From Boswellia sacra (lineage: Eukaryota; Streptophyta; Magnoliopsida; Sapindales; Burseraceae), in the NCBI GenBank assembly GCA_013180625.2, contig SNVD02009731.1:124001-188000 (forward strand): DNA of 64,000 bases, in the 5' to 3' direction. Below the pieces are notes generated by a model. It saw nothing but the letters and a program-made list of their open reading frames with translations, was not told the origin of the DNA and made no database searches. A program made the translations under genes and the position numbers. This document shows, piece after piece, positions 48,007 through 60,229 of the stretch. Position 1 is the first letter of the stretch; each line of letters starts with the position of its first letter.

Positions 48007-49928
48007 CATAGAATATGCCCCTGAGGCCTTTAGCCGCAAAAATTTGGTCCCCCATGTTTCGGAAATTAAGAATTTGCCTCCTGCTGTAAAGAATGATTTC
48101 GTCCCTCACCGACATTAAATTTAGGGTTAATTCTATTTGCCCCGAGGTGAGGTTAGGCAAAAAAAATTGAGGACCTTAATTTTCTGAAACTTAAAATTAC
48201 CCCTGAAGTTACTGTAGTACCATTAGATTTAACAAAAAATATATTAAATAATAACTTAACGCTTTAAAAATCATTTAAAAAAAGATATTATAGTCTATTT
48301 TACTGCTTATTAACGTTAAATTATTATTTAATATATTTTTTTTAAATCTAATATTAACATTAAGTTATTATTCAATATATTTTCTGTTAAATCTAACGGT
48401 TTAATATATTTTTCGTTAAATCTAACGACACTACAGTAACCTCAGGGAGTATTCTTAGGTTTCAGAAAACCGAAGTCCTCAATTTTTTTTAGTCCTCAAT
48501 TTTTTTTAGGCCTACCCTCAAGGGACAAATTAAAATTATCCCTTAAATTTATCAAAAAACGAAATTTAACAGAAAACGTCAAGTCTGAGACAAAGACTAT
48601 CCATATCAGTCATCAAATAGACAAAAATACCCTTATCGACCTTCATAAATAGCAGAAAGTCTTCAATATATTTTTCTTCTAGTTTTGACAAAATCAAATA
48701 ATAATATAATAAGTAAAAATCTAATTATCTAATTCAAATAAGATCACTCTTCTGTTGTTTCTTCATCTCTTCCTCTCTGTTCTCCTAAACGATCGACACC
48801 CAAGGCACCAAGCATCACCGAAAACCACACAACCAGGACAGTAGCAACAACATAACAACTAATATCAGCGAGCAAAATCCAGAAAAATTAACAACCCAGC
48901 AGACACCGCAGAAAATTTAATCGTGTAAATTAGTGTTACACAAACCCAAGGTCACTATTAATTGAAGAAGAAAAACAGAAAAAGAATGAGAGAAAAACTC
49001 TTTTTTCTGCATATAAATTCCCAAAAAAAAATTACAGCCAAAATAACAAAAATAAAAATCTGGAGTGTTATACATCTATTAGTCTTCAAACAGTAGAGGA
49101 CTTAAAAGCTAACCCAGCATCACCCATCAACACACACGACAGCGTTCAAAGTCCTATCAGTAGGAGAAAAAAAAAAAAAAAAGTAGCAAACCAGTGACCA
49201 GCAGCACCAGCAGCAAACCCCAACAGACCAGAAACCAGTAGGAAGAAATGAAAAGTTAACTCAGCAAACTCCACGACAGCAGCACCAGCAGCAAACCAAC
49301 ACCCAATATAACTCAACAACCACACAACCTAGCAACACCTAGGAGACCACCGAAAACAACACTTCCAGCCAAAAATTAAATTGAAAAGAAAAAAAAAAGT
49401 AAATTGCAACACCAGCGTTACTCACCACCGTTAACTCTTTCTCTTCCACGTCAATTACTCGACAAAATCGCGGACGGCGGGGGAAGGGGAAGAGAAGGTG
49501 GAGAACGGCGAGGCTATGGTTTGTTGACAGAGATGGACGGCGGGGGGAGGGGAGAAAGAAAGGCGGAGACCGGCGAGGCTGGGGAGACCTCGACAGAGGC
49601 GGACAGCGAGGGAGGGGGAGAGAGAGGCGGAGAGGCGGGTGAAACTAGCGTTAATTCGGGTGGATGTGTTTGGGGAAAATGGATAAAATTGATTTGAGTT
49701 TTTATTTTTTAATTTAAATTATAATTAATATTTAATTTGATTTTTAATTTATTTGTATAATTACACCCTATTGCATGCGCTGATATGTTCAATTGTATTA
49801 ACAAAATTACCGTTTTACCCTTGCTCTGTTAACCTTAACTTCAATTTGAAACCGGAGGTGGCATATTTAATTTCTGAACATGAGGGACGATCGAGATTTT
49901 AGCACCTCAAGGGGCAAACAGCTAGTAT
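48007..49928. mobile_element. Non-autonomous MULE-like element upstream of UXT (island 3)
   Basis: The left end (about 48007-48110: TGCCCCTGAGG, GGTCCCCCATGTTTCGGAAATTAA) pairs with the reverse complement of about 49830-49928 (TGCCCCTTGAGG, CGTCCCTCATGTTCAGAAATTAA). Flanking 9-mers tctttttgc (47998-48006) and tccttttgc (49929-49937) agree at 8 of 9. The body has a purine-rich, GC-rich patch at 49450-49650 with GGCGAGG/GGCGGAGA repeats, and no transposase. A foldback element has inserted into its left end. Confidence 0.7.
48124..48542. mobile_element. Foldback MITE with perfect 9-bp duplication
   Basis: TTAAATTTA at 48115-48123 and 48543-48551 flanks 419 bp. The two halves are inverted copies over at least 130 bp: left GGGTTAATTCTATTTGCCCC, AAAAAAATTGAGGAC, GTTACTGTAGTACCATTAGA; right, reversed, gives the same with substitutions. 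The AAAAAAATTGAGGAC block is doubled in the right arm. The 9-bp duplication indicates Mutator-type mobilisation. Confidence 0.9.
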
Positions 49929-49937
49929 TCCTTTTGC

Positions 49938-51014
49938 TAAATACCGCCTTTCAGCCCACATCTTTATGGGCCAGTGCATGTGCTTTCAAGCCCATAGGCC
50001 TTCTGCATCGAGGTCACGAATGTTGTTGTTTGAGCCTCTCTAAGTCTCTTTTTAATTGAGCTCCACTTCAATTAAAAAATATTAAATATTAAAATTTATA
50101 AATATACTTCATATAGTACCAAGGATTCCTTTTTTGTATATCTGATAATTGATGTTTATTAAAAAAACCACTCATATTTGATCTTAAAACTTATGTTATC
50201 AATAACCTTTTTCAACTCTTTTTCTCCAACATCATAGATATTTCTATTCTTTATATTTCTATTAGCTATTTCCTCATTGTTTGCATAGGATTTTACTCTT
50301 TTGGTCATGTTTGTGTGAAATTATAAATTATTTTTCTTAAATATTCCTGTTATATATCAAACGAGATAAATTTGACATTTAATGTGGTAATTTGAATTGT
50401 CAATTCAAATTGTAAATTTGTAAATTTTTTCCTTAAAAAAGAGTTAAGATATTTAGATAATAACACATATTTGTATTATGTAATTACATTGAATTTAACA
50501 TACTAAATATGTTCGATTACATTGAACTGAATAAGATGAAAATGTTAAATTCGTAACAGTTGAAAAGAAAATGTTACAACAAAAATAATAAAAATAAAAT
50601 TGAAACAAAGACTTACTTTTTTTTTCTTCATTAATTATTGTCTTTCCAATATTTAAAATTCATCCTCCATTATTCAAAATCACAATGTAAACATAATACA
50701 TCAATTTCAAATTTGTTTAAATATATCTTAATTTGAAGTAAAAATAAAGATTTAAAATATTTTTTTAATTTTCAATTTAAGAAAATTTCTATAGATTAAA
50801 TATATTGAAAGGGTTGTATTAAAAATATACATTTCACCTTTAGTCATTTTCATATGAAATATTCTTTTAATTTTGATTTTAATTAAAGTGGGACTCAGAA
50901 AGTGATTTTTTAGAGCTTAAATAACACTCTAAGATCAAGTAGGCAACTATAGGATTCGATTGTGTTCAAATAAGACCAACCCAACTATGTTATCGGGTTT
51001 AAGTAAATCATATT
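49938..51014. other. AT-rich intergenic DNA
   Basis: No gene, RNA or bounded repeat recognised between islands 3 and 4. Confidence 0.5.
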
Positions 51015-51244
51015 ACGGGAAAATTTCACAAACTATCCTTACGTTTTGCATTTTTATCACCCAAAAACGCCTTTTTGCACTTTTGCATAAGTGCCAATCC
51101 TACATTTTCAGAAATTCATCATGGACTACCTTTCTATTAGTTTAATCTTTAAGTGAACGTAAATAAGTTGATTTTGAAAGGTTATAATGGTCATTTACAC
51201 TTTTTAATAATAAATAAAAATATGATTTTATCAAATATGGCCAG

Positions 51245-51340
51245 CAATAATCCCTTCCCCTCCCGTCCCCTCTCCTTCCCCTCCCGTCCCGTCCCCACCC
51301 CCGCCCCCCGCCCCACACACCCCCCCCCCCCCCCCCCCCT
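51245..51340 (+). repeat. C-rich low-complexity tract with poly(C)
   Basis: Repeated CCCTCCCGTCCC words pass into an uninterrupted run of about 18 C near 51321-51338. It is probably a slippage-prone simple repeat; its length may be inexact in any assembly. Confidence 0.8.
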
Positions 51341-51399
51341 TCCTTTTCCCTTCACCGTTGGCATTGTTAGAACCTAAGCAAAATAACGAACTGTAGCCA

Positions 51400-51720
51400 G
51401 ATATGACCCCTTTTCCACCGCCTGAACCAAAACCACCACCTTGGCATATACCGTTTCAATAGCTAGAGCCCCTTTCTCTTCCATTAGCACCACCAGGTCT
51501 ATAACCTATGTCGTCATGGCCTACTCCACCCTAGTTCTTAAACTGGGAATAACACCATAACCCGACCCACCACCACTATAGCCATAGCCTCCTCCATAAC
51601 CACCATCTATAGCAGGGCTCCGGTGCACCACCTCTTTCCCTGTTCTCTTCCCAACAACACCCACAGAAGCCACCGGTAACTCCTAAAAGCATAAGCAAAG
51701 TGCCACATCCAATATCTTCC
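51400..51720 (-). pseudogene. Possible captured Gly/Tyr-rich coding fragment
   Basis: On the minus strand a frame reads through a valine/lysine-rich piece (GVVGKRTGKEVVHRSPAID) into GGYGGGYGYSGGGSGYG and then stops. Gly/Tyr-rich tails are common in plant RNA-binding and cell-wall proteins. The frame is short and broken. It sits inside island 4, so capture by the element is possible; the parent gene was not recognised. Confidence 0.25.
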
Positions 51721-53399
51721 TCCTTGGAAAACTCCTCTTTAAAACCCACAAGCATAATCCAACCAACCGTGCAAACCTAGAACTTGTTACATCAAAATCC
51801 TCTCAATTGATTGATAATTTCTTTGAATTCAACATCAAAACCGAATGGCTTCAGTTCTCTAAGCAGGAGAGCCATCCTTAACTGTTGAGTTCACAAGCTG
51901 TGGAGGGGACCAAACACATGAAGAGGTTCGACGAAGCTCGTCGGGCAAGTATATAGGTCTATGATTGGATTTTTGGGTTTTTAATTTTCGGATCAAATTG
52001 AGGGATTGCAAATTTTAATGATGCCTACATGCTTGATCTTTTGCCCAAAGTGTTTTGATTTGGCGAGGGAGAGTGAGAGAATTCTGTCTTTGAATGTATT
52101 ATTGATTGTGATCGGTCAAAAGGGTTGTTAATGAAGTTGCTTTTGCATGTAAAAGATTTGCATTCATCACTAAGGGAAAGTGCAGAGAGTTTTTGGAGAA
52201 GGTTTTTGTTGAATGGATATGGTGGACCTACAAGCTTTGTCTTTTGTAAGCATTGAAATTTTGCTTATGGTTTGTAAGCCTAATGAAGATATCCAAAATA
52301 CCAATCAAAATGGAATCTTGATTTGGAAAAGACACCGAAACACCACATGGGAATTCCAAACACATGATTATAGAAAAAGGCTTAAAAAACCTTAATTAGA
52401 TACTACAAGCATAAGGTTATGGGTGTGTGAGGCCACAGACGACTGAAGAATTTCTCAGATGACTAAAGAAAATGTAAAGAATTCTTGGAAGGTTGAAGAA
52501 GACACAAAGTAGAGGAAACACACATATACTACACACGCGCGTTGTGCAGACTTCACTCGCGTGCCTAAGGGCATAGGCACACATGCATGTGTGCTATTCT
52601 TGCACGCATGTGTAAAGCACATGTGCACATCCAATCCTTTTCCCTTGCCTATATAAACCTGAATTTCTGATTATTCAGGGACTTTTTTAAAAATTCCAAA
52701 GGCCATTTTTCATCCGAAACATAGAGCATTTAAGAAACATTTAAGAAACCATATACAATCCTAAAACATTTAAGAAACTTTTCTTTGTGAGGTTTTGACT
52801 GTGTTTTTTAATATTAATGGCCATTATTTCAAAGTATTTCGTAAGCCTGAGGGCAAATCATCATATTTCCCCTCATTTCCTTTATTATGTTCATTACTTA
52901 TTTTTATATTTCATATTAAATCATATCTTCTTCAACCTTTCTTTAGTTAATAATTTTCCTTTATGTCGATTATTAACTAAACTGTATGGATGGGTATGGA
53001 TAAGTGATGATGGACTTATATTGATTGATGAAGGGTTACCACTTGAATTAAATTCTTACTAGATTATAAGTTCAATTTAATCAATATTTATGTTATAGTT
53101 TCGTTTTATGTTGATTTGATTACCGTTTCTACTTTATTCCTTATTTTCGTTTTTGGATTGTGGACAACACCTAAACCATAGGTGATTATCTTATTTCCAT
53201 CATCATGGTCTGTTTAGATAGAGGATGTCATTTAATCCATGAGTGAACATCATTCTCTTCATTTTGACCTTATTAAGCATCAATTCACAAGTGACACTTG
53301 CAATATTGCTTTTTAATGCCTCGTATGCATTTTCATTTATTTATTTTAATTATGCATTTAATATGATATAATATGATTTGGAGATGATATTAAAATTGA

Positions 53400-54030
53400 G
53401 AAGCGGTAGGTAGACTCATATTGTTTATGTTGCATGTTTGATGTTTAATTGATTGGATACATATTTGATTAGATATGTTGGATTAATAACGGATAGACTC
53501 AGGGATCCATTCTTGGAGATTTGGAGCTTTTGTTGATATTTTGAATTATGGATAGACTCACATTGATGGCAAGGAATCCATCTTTGGAAGTTTGGTAGTT
53601 GTGACTATGTGTTTAAAGTTATAAATAATGGATAGACTAACATTGATGGTGAAAAATCCATCTCTGGAAGGTTGGTTGTGACTGTGTTTGAAATTATGGA
53701 TAATAGATAGACTTACATTGATGGTGAGAAATCCATTTTGATAGACTGGTGGTTGCATTATATGTTTGAAGGTCGTTAATAATGGATGAACTCACACTAC
53801 TCTGTGAGGGATCAACTGAGAATAATGGTTTCATTTTAGGAGTATTGAATTGGTTCAATACAGAGTTGTTGATTTAGTGTACTCATGAGGATTCATGGAA
53901 AATGAATGGATTCACATTAATTGGTGAAGGATTCATTTTCCAAAGGAATGCCTATTTAAGTTTGTAGCATGCCACATTTTGGAGATTATTGATAGTGAAT
54001 AGACTCACATTGCTTGGTGAGGGATCTGCA
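53400..54030 (+). repeat. Degenerate minisatellite of about 75-90 bp units
   Basis: About seven or eight units start with variants of GGATAGACTCACATTGATGG and continue with GGAATCCATCTTTGGAAG-like words (starts near 53408, 53493, 53550, 53628, 53705, 53782, 53909 and 53996). The spacing and sequence drift, the later units being longest. Confidence 0.75.
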
Positions 54031-55683
54031 TTGATAATTGGAATGTTAACTTAGTTTTCTGTTATGTTTTAACTTTATTTACTATTTACTTTTAAGCATT
54101 ACGGTGAATGATTGTAATCCTTTTCCATTTTTTCCTCATATTTGGATGGATGTATACTCTATTCTCCTTCTCCCTTTCTATTGATGGATATAACATGTTG
54201 ACACCTCACATGTAATAAATAAGATACAATTGGTTACGTGCATTAAATGGACTTAGGATCAAGATAGACAACAATTAGTAGACTAAAACCTTGAACTCAA
54301 CCATTTGGACCCTAGTAGAGGCCGACTTATGTTCAGACGAATCAAAGATCCATACCTAACTTCCTAAACCCAACTCTAAAGGAGTGACGGCAGTTTGAAT
54401 CCACAAGCAAGGGATCGAATTGTCATCACTCAAATATCCCATGTTTATAACCTGGATGGTGACTCTGTGATCTCCAGGCCTGTCTTTGTGACTTATCTCA
54501 TTTTACTCCTAAGCTCTGAAAGGACTTGGAAAGCAGTGACGAGATTGCAATCACTTTGAGTATGATGGAAGCTAGAGGTGGAACCAATCCCCATGGGGAT
54601 AGGGCCCCGCAATTCCCAACCTGTTTGGGCCGGGGATGGGGAGCTAAAAATGGGGAATGGGGCGGGGATGGGGATAACAATTTTACCCAAAATTAAATGG
54701 GGATGGGGATTGTGCTCCAAGCCCAGCCCGGCCCGCTCCACGAAATTAAAATAAAATAATAAAAATATATATTTATATTTAGTAATCTAATACTTGGGCC
54801 CTCTTATAAAACTTAATGCTCAGCCTACTTTAATAAAACCCAAGCCCAACCTAGCCCACCTTTGTTTGCCTTGCTTTTGCTAACAAAAAATAAAACCCTA
54901 GCATGCACACAATGATGTGTTTTCTATTCGTGAATTGTGATTTTATTGCTACTGATTTGCACAGTCATCTGTGAGAGAGAAAGAAATAAGTCTCATAGGA
55001 TTGGATGAGCAAGAGTCAAGAAGTGGATGAATAACATCTCATGATCTAGCTTCTTCGACATTCTCAATTTCAGATTCTCACTTGTACATGATATTGTGCT
55101 TTTCTACTTATTGTTTCATTAATTAAACTCCTTTGACCATACCTTTATAGATTAAATATAGTACACCATAAAATATTTAATTAATAAAATTAATAGGCTC
55201 AAGGAAAAAAGTTAAATATTATATCATTGATTAGTACTAAAAGCTTAACCAAATTGAATTTCAATTGAATAAACATTGAAATCAAATAGTAGATTTTATT
55301 TTTAACATAGTTAATTGCTTCATGATTGCTGAGGAGCTGCATCGTGCAAGAAAAACATGATATATTTTTATATTTAATTGTGTTTTAATATAAAATCTAA
55401 GTAAACAAGCTAGTGGGGTGGGGTCGATGATTGAAGTGAAATAGATAAACAAAGTCAAAGTTGGCTAGTGGTGGGGTCCAAGGGAAGAAAATAAGCCTGA
55501 AAGCTTTTGTTTAAAATATTCAAACAAACCTGGAAGCTTTTGTTTGAAATATTCAAGCAAAAATTTTTATCACTCATTACAATATTTCTCGTTTTTGTAC
55601 TATAATTATTTATTATAAATCAATTTTTCACTTGTGAATTGTGATCTTACAAGTTACAACCGGGTGCATCTTTTTCTCTCCGT

Positions 55684-55710
55684 ATATATATATATATATA
55701 TATATATACA
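55684..55710 (+). repeat. (TA)n microsatellite
   Basis: An alternating TA run inside the hAT element upstream of its transposase. Confidence 0.8.
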
Positions 55711-55949
55711 AAGTTTTGCATAAGAGCGAGCTTACATTTTTATTTTCCTTTTTGGTTTGACATGTGTTTGGCAGTTGGAAAAATGAATTATTAGTAGAAA
55801 ATTCATATGAATTTTTTAATTTAATACAAAACCAATCTAAAGTTATTTATTTATGTAATTAATCATGAATTATTATGTATTTTCTATTTTAGTTTATTTT
55901 AAAATATATGTTGAATTTCTTTTTTTTTCTTGTTATTTTTAGATTAAAG

Positions 55950-58295
55950 ATGTCTACCCCACAATTAGTAGATGAAGTAGAGACAAGAGATACTAAGAGG
56001 GTATTAAATGAATCAGAAGTTGGAGATATTAGAGTAGATGTTGGGACAAAACAAGGAAGATTGCGATCCGTTGTATGGCAACATTACAAAAAGCAAAAAA
56101 TTAATGGTGAGGAGAAAGCCATATGTAATTATTGTAACAGTAAACTTGCGGGAAGAGCTACCGATGGGATAAGACACTTGCATGACCACTTGAAAACTTG
56201 TCTTAAGAGAAATCAAAAAGACATTAAGCAATATTGTTTGAAAGGGGCAAAAACAAATGAAGGAAGGACCACATTAGAAGCATATAGTTATGATCTTGAT
56301 GTTACAAAGAGGGAAATTGCTTCTATGATCATTTTGCATGAGTATCCTATAAGTGTGGTTTAACATAAAGGTTTTAGAAGAGTTTGTAAATCTCTTAATC
56401 CATTATTCAAGCCAATGTGTCGATCAACAATCAAAAATGAAATATTTCAAATCTATGAGCTTGAGAAGGAAAAGTTTAGTAGGTTGATTGCAAACAACAA
56501 GAGTAAAATTGCAATTACAACTGATATGTGGACAGCTAGCAATCAAACAAGAGGATACATGGCAGTGACAGCACATTTTATTGATGATTCTTGGGCTTTA
56601 CAAAGTCGTATAATGAGGTACAATTTCTTTAACTTCTTTTTGTTAATATCATATTGATTTTGATTATATTATTGTAAGAAATTTGTTTATAATCATTTTT
56701 AATATAATCTTGTAGGTTTGTATACGTGTCTTGTTCGCATACAGCTAAGCAGCTCTGTGAGGTGTTGTATCGGTGTTTGATGGACTTGAACATTGATCGT
56801 AAGTTGTCTGCATTAACTGTTGATAATTGTCGCACTAAGGATCTCATGGTTACTTATTTGTTGGAGAAACTTTCTTCTAAAGATCTAATTTTTGGTGGGA
56901 CATTGTTTCATATGCGTTGTTCTGCACATATATTAAATTTGATTGTAAAGGCCAGTTTAGATGTAATTGGTGAGGGGATTGACAAGATACATGGATGTGT
57001 AGCATATTGGACGGGAACACAAAAAAGAATTGAGAAATTTGAGGATGTTATGAAGAAATTAAAGATTTCTGCTAATAAAAAGTTACATCTTGATTGTAAA
57101 ACAAGATGGAACTCTACATATCTAATGCTTACAAGTGCAATACCATATAGAAGTGTTTTCTCTCATTTGAAACAACACCATCCAAAATTTGGAATTGGCC
57201 AACTGACAATGATTGGGAGTTAGCCATGGTCTTAGAGGAAAATTTGAAGTTGTTTTATGAAGTCACTAAAATGTTCTCTAGGAGTAAGTACCCTACAACT
57301 AATTTATTTTTTCTACAATTTTGTGAGATTAGATTGTCATTATCTGATTGGCTTGAATCTTCTTATTTTGAAATTAAAAAAATGGCATCTAATATGATAT
57401 CAAAGTGTGAGAAATATTGGCAAGTGATCCATGGAGTAATGGCAATAGCAACAATGTTGGATCCTAGGTATAAAATGAAATTGGTTGAGTACTACTTTCC
57501 TATGATCTTTGGTGGTGAAGAGGCTTCTTTCCATATTGAAAGAGTTAGGAAACTTTGTTTGGATTTAGTAAATGATTATGAGACCAAAAAGAAGAATAAA
57601 GAGACTTTTGAACATGATGTTTCTTCAATAGCACATTTATCTTCTCACGTACCAATCAATAATTCTAGTAGAAAAGCTGAACGCATGATTAAATTTGAAT
57701 TGTTTGCCAAATCTAGTGACAGTGGGGTTTCAAAAACTGAGTTTGATACTTGCTTGGATGAAAAAGTTTTGCCTATGACAAATGATTTTAATATATTGAG
57801 TTGGTGGAAAGCAAATGGTAGTAAGTACCCTATATTGGCCAAGGTTGCAAGAGATATTCTAGCTATTCCAGTGTCTACCGTTGCCTCCGAGTCTGCATTC
57901 AGTACTGGTGGGAGATTTTTGAGCGATCGACGTAGTAGTCTTCATCCAAGAACAATAGAGACTTTGATGTGTTCTAATAGTTGGTTATGGGCTTACTTGC
58001 GAGGTAATTGTTTTAATTTAAACATTTTATATTTATTTTTAATTATCATGCTACTTTGTTTGAATTTTTATTATTTTTCAAATTAGGTTCATCTACAAAT
58101 AATTTTTGTTGCTCCACATCTTTTGATGAAGATAAAAATGTTGATGATGATCCTCATTCTTTATGTATTATTGACAATGACGAGGTAAATGTTTCTATCT
58201 AATTATCTAATACTATTTACACTTTTGTAATTATATCTTTATTATTTATTTAAACTAATAATTGATTTTTTTTATAGGATAGTGAAGATCTTTGA
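55950..58295 (+). pseudogene. hAT transposase (BED finger, hATC domain), broken by one stop and one frameshift
   Basis: Segments: 55950-56617, 56716-58003, 58087-58184 and 58278-58295, joined at GT-AG introns; an upstream untranslated exon is likely because an acceptor lies just before the ATG. A BED zinc finger (VWQHYKKQKINGEEKAICNY, then C and H-L-x4-H) spans about residues 35-85. The RNase-H-like catalytic region includes ITTDMWTASNQ and ALTVDNC. The C-terminal hATC dimerisation domain includes WWKANGSKYPILAKVARDIL and STVASESAFSTGGR. A TAA stop at 56361-56363 and a one-base frame change between about 57190 and 57208 (before NDWELAMV) break it. All other parts look intact, close to Ac/Daysleeper-like proteins. 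Confidence 0.9.
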
Positions 58296-59522
58296 GAATA
58301 AAGCATCGTTATGTGGGAGAGATATATATTTTCATTTTGGAACAATAAAATGTTATTTTTTGTGCATGTAATGGAATGTTGATAATTTGTTATTTTAAGG
58401 ATGTTGATCGTCTAAAGATTTATTAATATTTATTTGTAGGTATGTTGCTTGAGGTTTATAGTTGTAATTTAAAATATGTTTTGTTTCAAAGTATAAATTT
58501 TGAAAGTTAAAATTTTAAATTTTTAACAAGTAAATGGGATTGGGGATGAGGATGGAGATGCATCTTGGCTTTGGGGATTCCCCATCCCCGATTTAAAAAA
58601 TTGAGGATTAATAAGGAATGGGGATTGATATTTTAATTGGGGATGGGGATGGGGATGGCATCCCCACCCTCAACCCGGCCCAATTCCACCTCTAATGGAA
58701 GCCCCCATCACGCCTTCACTTGTCTACCAGTTGCTTCTTTTGGTGTTAAAAGGGTTTAACAAGAAGGAGGTTATATAAGGGATTATATATTTTTTTTTTG
58801 GTCAAAATTAACATCCATTATTAGACAAGTTGAAAGGACTGCAGTGCTTCATGTTAATTTTTCAATAAAGCAAGATCCATCATTAGGACAAGAGATTGTA
58901 GGGCTTGTAAAGTCGATTCAAGTTGGTTGCACAATCATAGGCTTTGTGACTGCTTTATTTTAGATTTGGTTTTCTTTTGCAATGGATGTTTGTTGTTTGT
59001 ATTAAAGTGGGTTAGTTGGTGTTAGATTTAACTTATTTTTGAAACAAAAAGAAAAAGATATTTTAGTTTTGAACTGAATTTATAAGTTTGTTCCTAGAAA
59101 CCAAATTTGAGGTTAAGGGTATTTGGTAATTATAGAGATTTTGGATGAAAAAATGATGTCATCTAATGACTAAATTGATAGAAGGATGGTCCATGATGAT
59201 TTTTTGAAAAGGTGGCTTGGCGCTTATACAAAAGTGCAAAAGGCGCTTTTTTGTGATAATAAAGCAAAATGTAAGGGTAGTTTGTGAAATTTTCCGTCAA
59301 TGACTATAAAAGAAAATCATTACGCTATTAAAAATCTTTGTAGAAACTTCTAATACTTAGAACGTAGTAGATAACATATCATCAAATCTTTCATAAAACT
59401 TTGGAATAATTAAGCTATTGAATAACTATGTTTTTCAAATATATCTTCTTGTTTTCTATACTTAAAAAAATGCATCTCTCAATCACATAAAACAAAGCTA
59501 ATGATAAATATGCTAAGACATT

Positions 59523-60229
59523 TGTTGATGCACGATTTTGGCTCAAGCCCCATGGGCTCGGCTCAAGCTAGCCCCATGGGCTCAAATCTGAATCTGAACT
59601 TTGAATTTTAATCTGAAATTGAAACTGTATTCAATATGTGTACTCACACCAAGTAGGCCCTAGCCCCCGTGGGGCTTCTTGGTGGGATATAGATTGGTTG
59701 CCACAAACAAAAAATATGAGGCCCATGTTAAAACCAAGACCCACTTGGGGTAAATTATACTTGAGGTTAAGGGTGAGGGTAAGATGGTAAAAGTCTCATA
59801 GATTTATACTAGGATTATCCTTATATTTTATTTTATTATTTATCCTAGATAAATATCTCTAAATTTATCTTAGTATTTATCTCATAGTTTTATTAAGATA
59901 ATTAGAGATAATTATAACATTATCTCTTATTATCTTATCCTTTACCCTAGTTGACATCAATTGTAATTCCGATACTTTAGCTTGTAAAGCCTTCATGCAT
60001 TTTTCATAAAATCATGAAGAAACACATGCCAAAGGACTCAAACACATTCCATTATTATCATCTTCTTATATATCTAAACACACTTCTCAAACACATTCTC
60101 ATTAAGCACAACCTTGTTTGTCTTTTATGACTGAAACACTATCCAAAGACACTTGTCAAGCATGATTTTCATCAAGAACAGTCTAAATATAGTCATTCCC
60201 GTTCAGAATTTGCATTAAATCGCCCTACA
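59523..60229 (+). mobile_element. Possible LTR followed by a degenerate primer-binding site
   Basis: The segment starts TGTTGATGCACG and ends CGCCCTACA. It is followed by ATTTGCTGTCATCGG, which resembles the TGGTATCA primer-binding site for initiator Met-tRNA with two changes. Near the start, GCCCCATGGGCTC occurs twice as a direct repeat. No second LTR or gag/pol frame was seen downstream, so only a truncated copy is present if this is right. Confidence 0.35.

Larger units (their letters stand above)
54573..58694 (+). mobile_element. Nearly complete hAT (Ac-type) transposon
   Basis: A perfect 8-bp duplication ATGGAAGC (54565-54572 and 58695-58702) flanks 4,122 bp with inverted ends TAGAGGTGGAA. 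Both subterminal regions carry many GGGGATGGGG / CCCCATCCCC words, likely transposase-binding sites. A spliced BED-finger hAT transposase fills the middle. The intact duplication and ends point to a recent insertion, but the transposase has two lesions. Confidence 0.95.
51015..59297. mobile_element. Large inverted-repeat element (island 4)
   Basis: The left end 51015-~51200 and right end ~59110-59297 are inverted copies: ACGG(G)AAAATTTCACAAACT, CTTACRTTTTGC, CGCCTTTTTGCACTTTTG, ATAAGYGCCAA and CATCATGGAC are shared over roughly 150-190 bp. Without the nested hAT it is about 4.1 kb. No transposase was found between the ends, so it is non-autonomous. No clear target duplication was seen. Long inverted ends with a gene-like interior suggest a MULE-type carrier. 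Confidence 0.7.

Noticed and set aside
49404..49697. 97-residue Gly/Glu-rich frame
   Set aside because: Purine-rich simple sequence inside a non-autonomous element; no family match and no splice context.
51153..51377. Pro-rich frame
   Set aside because: Translation of the C-rich simple repeat and poly(C) run.
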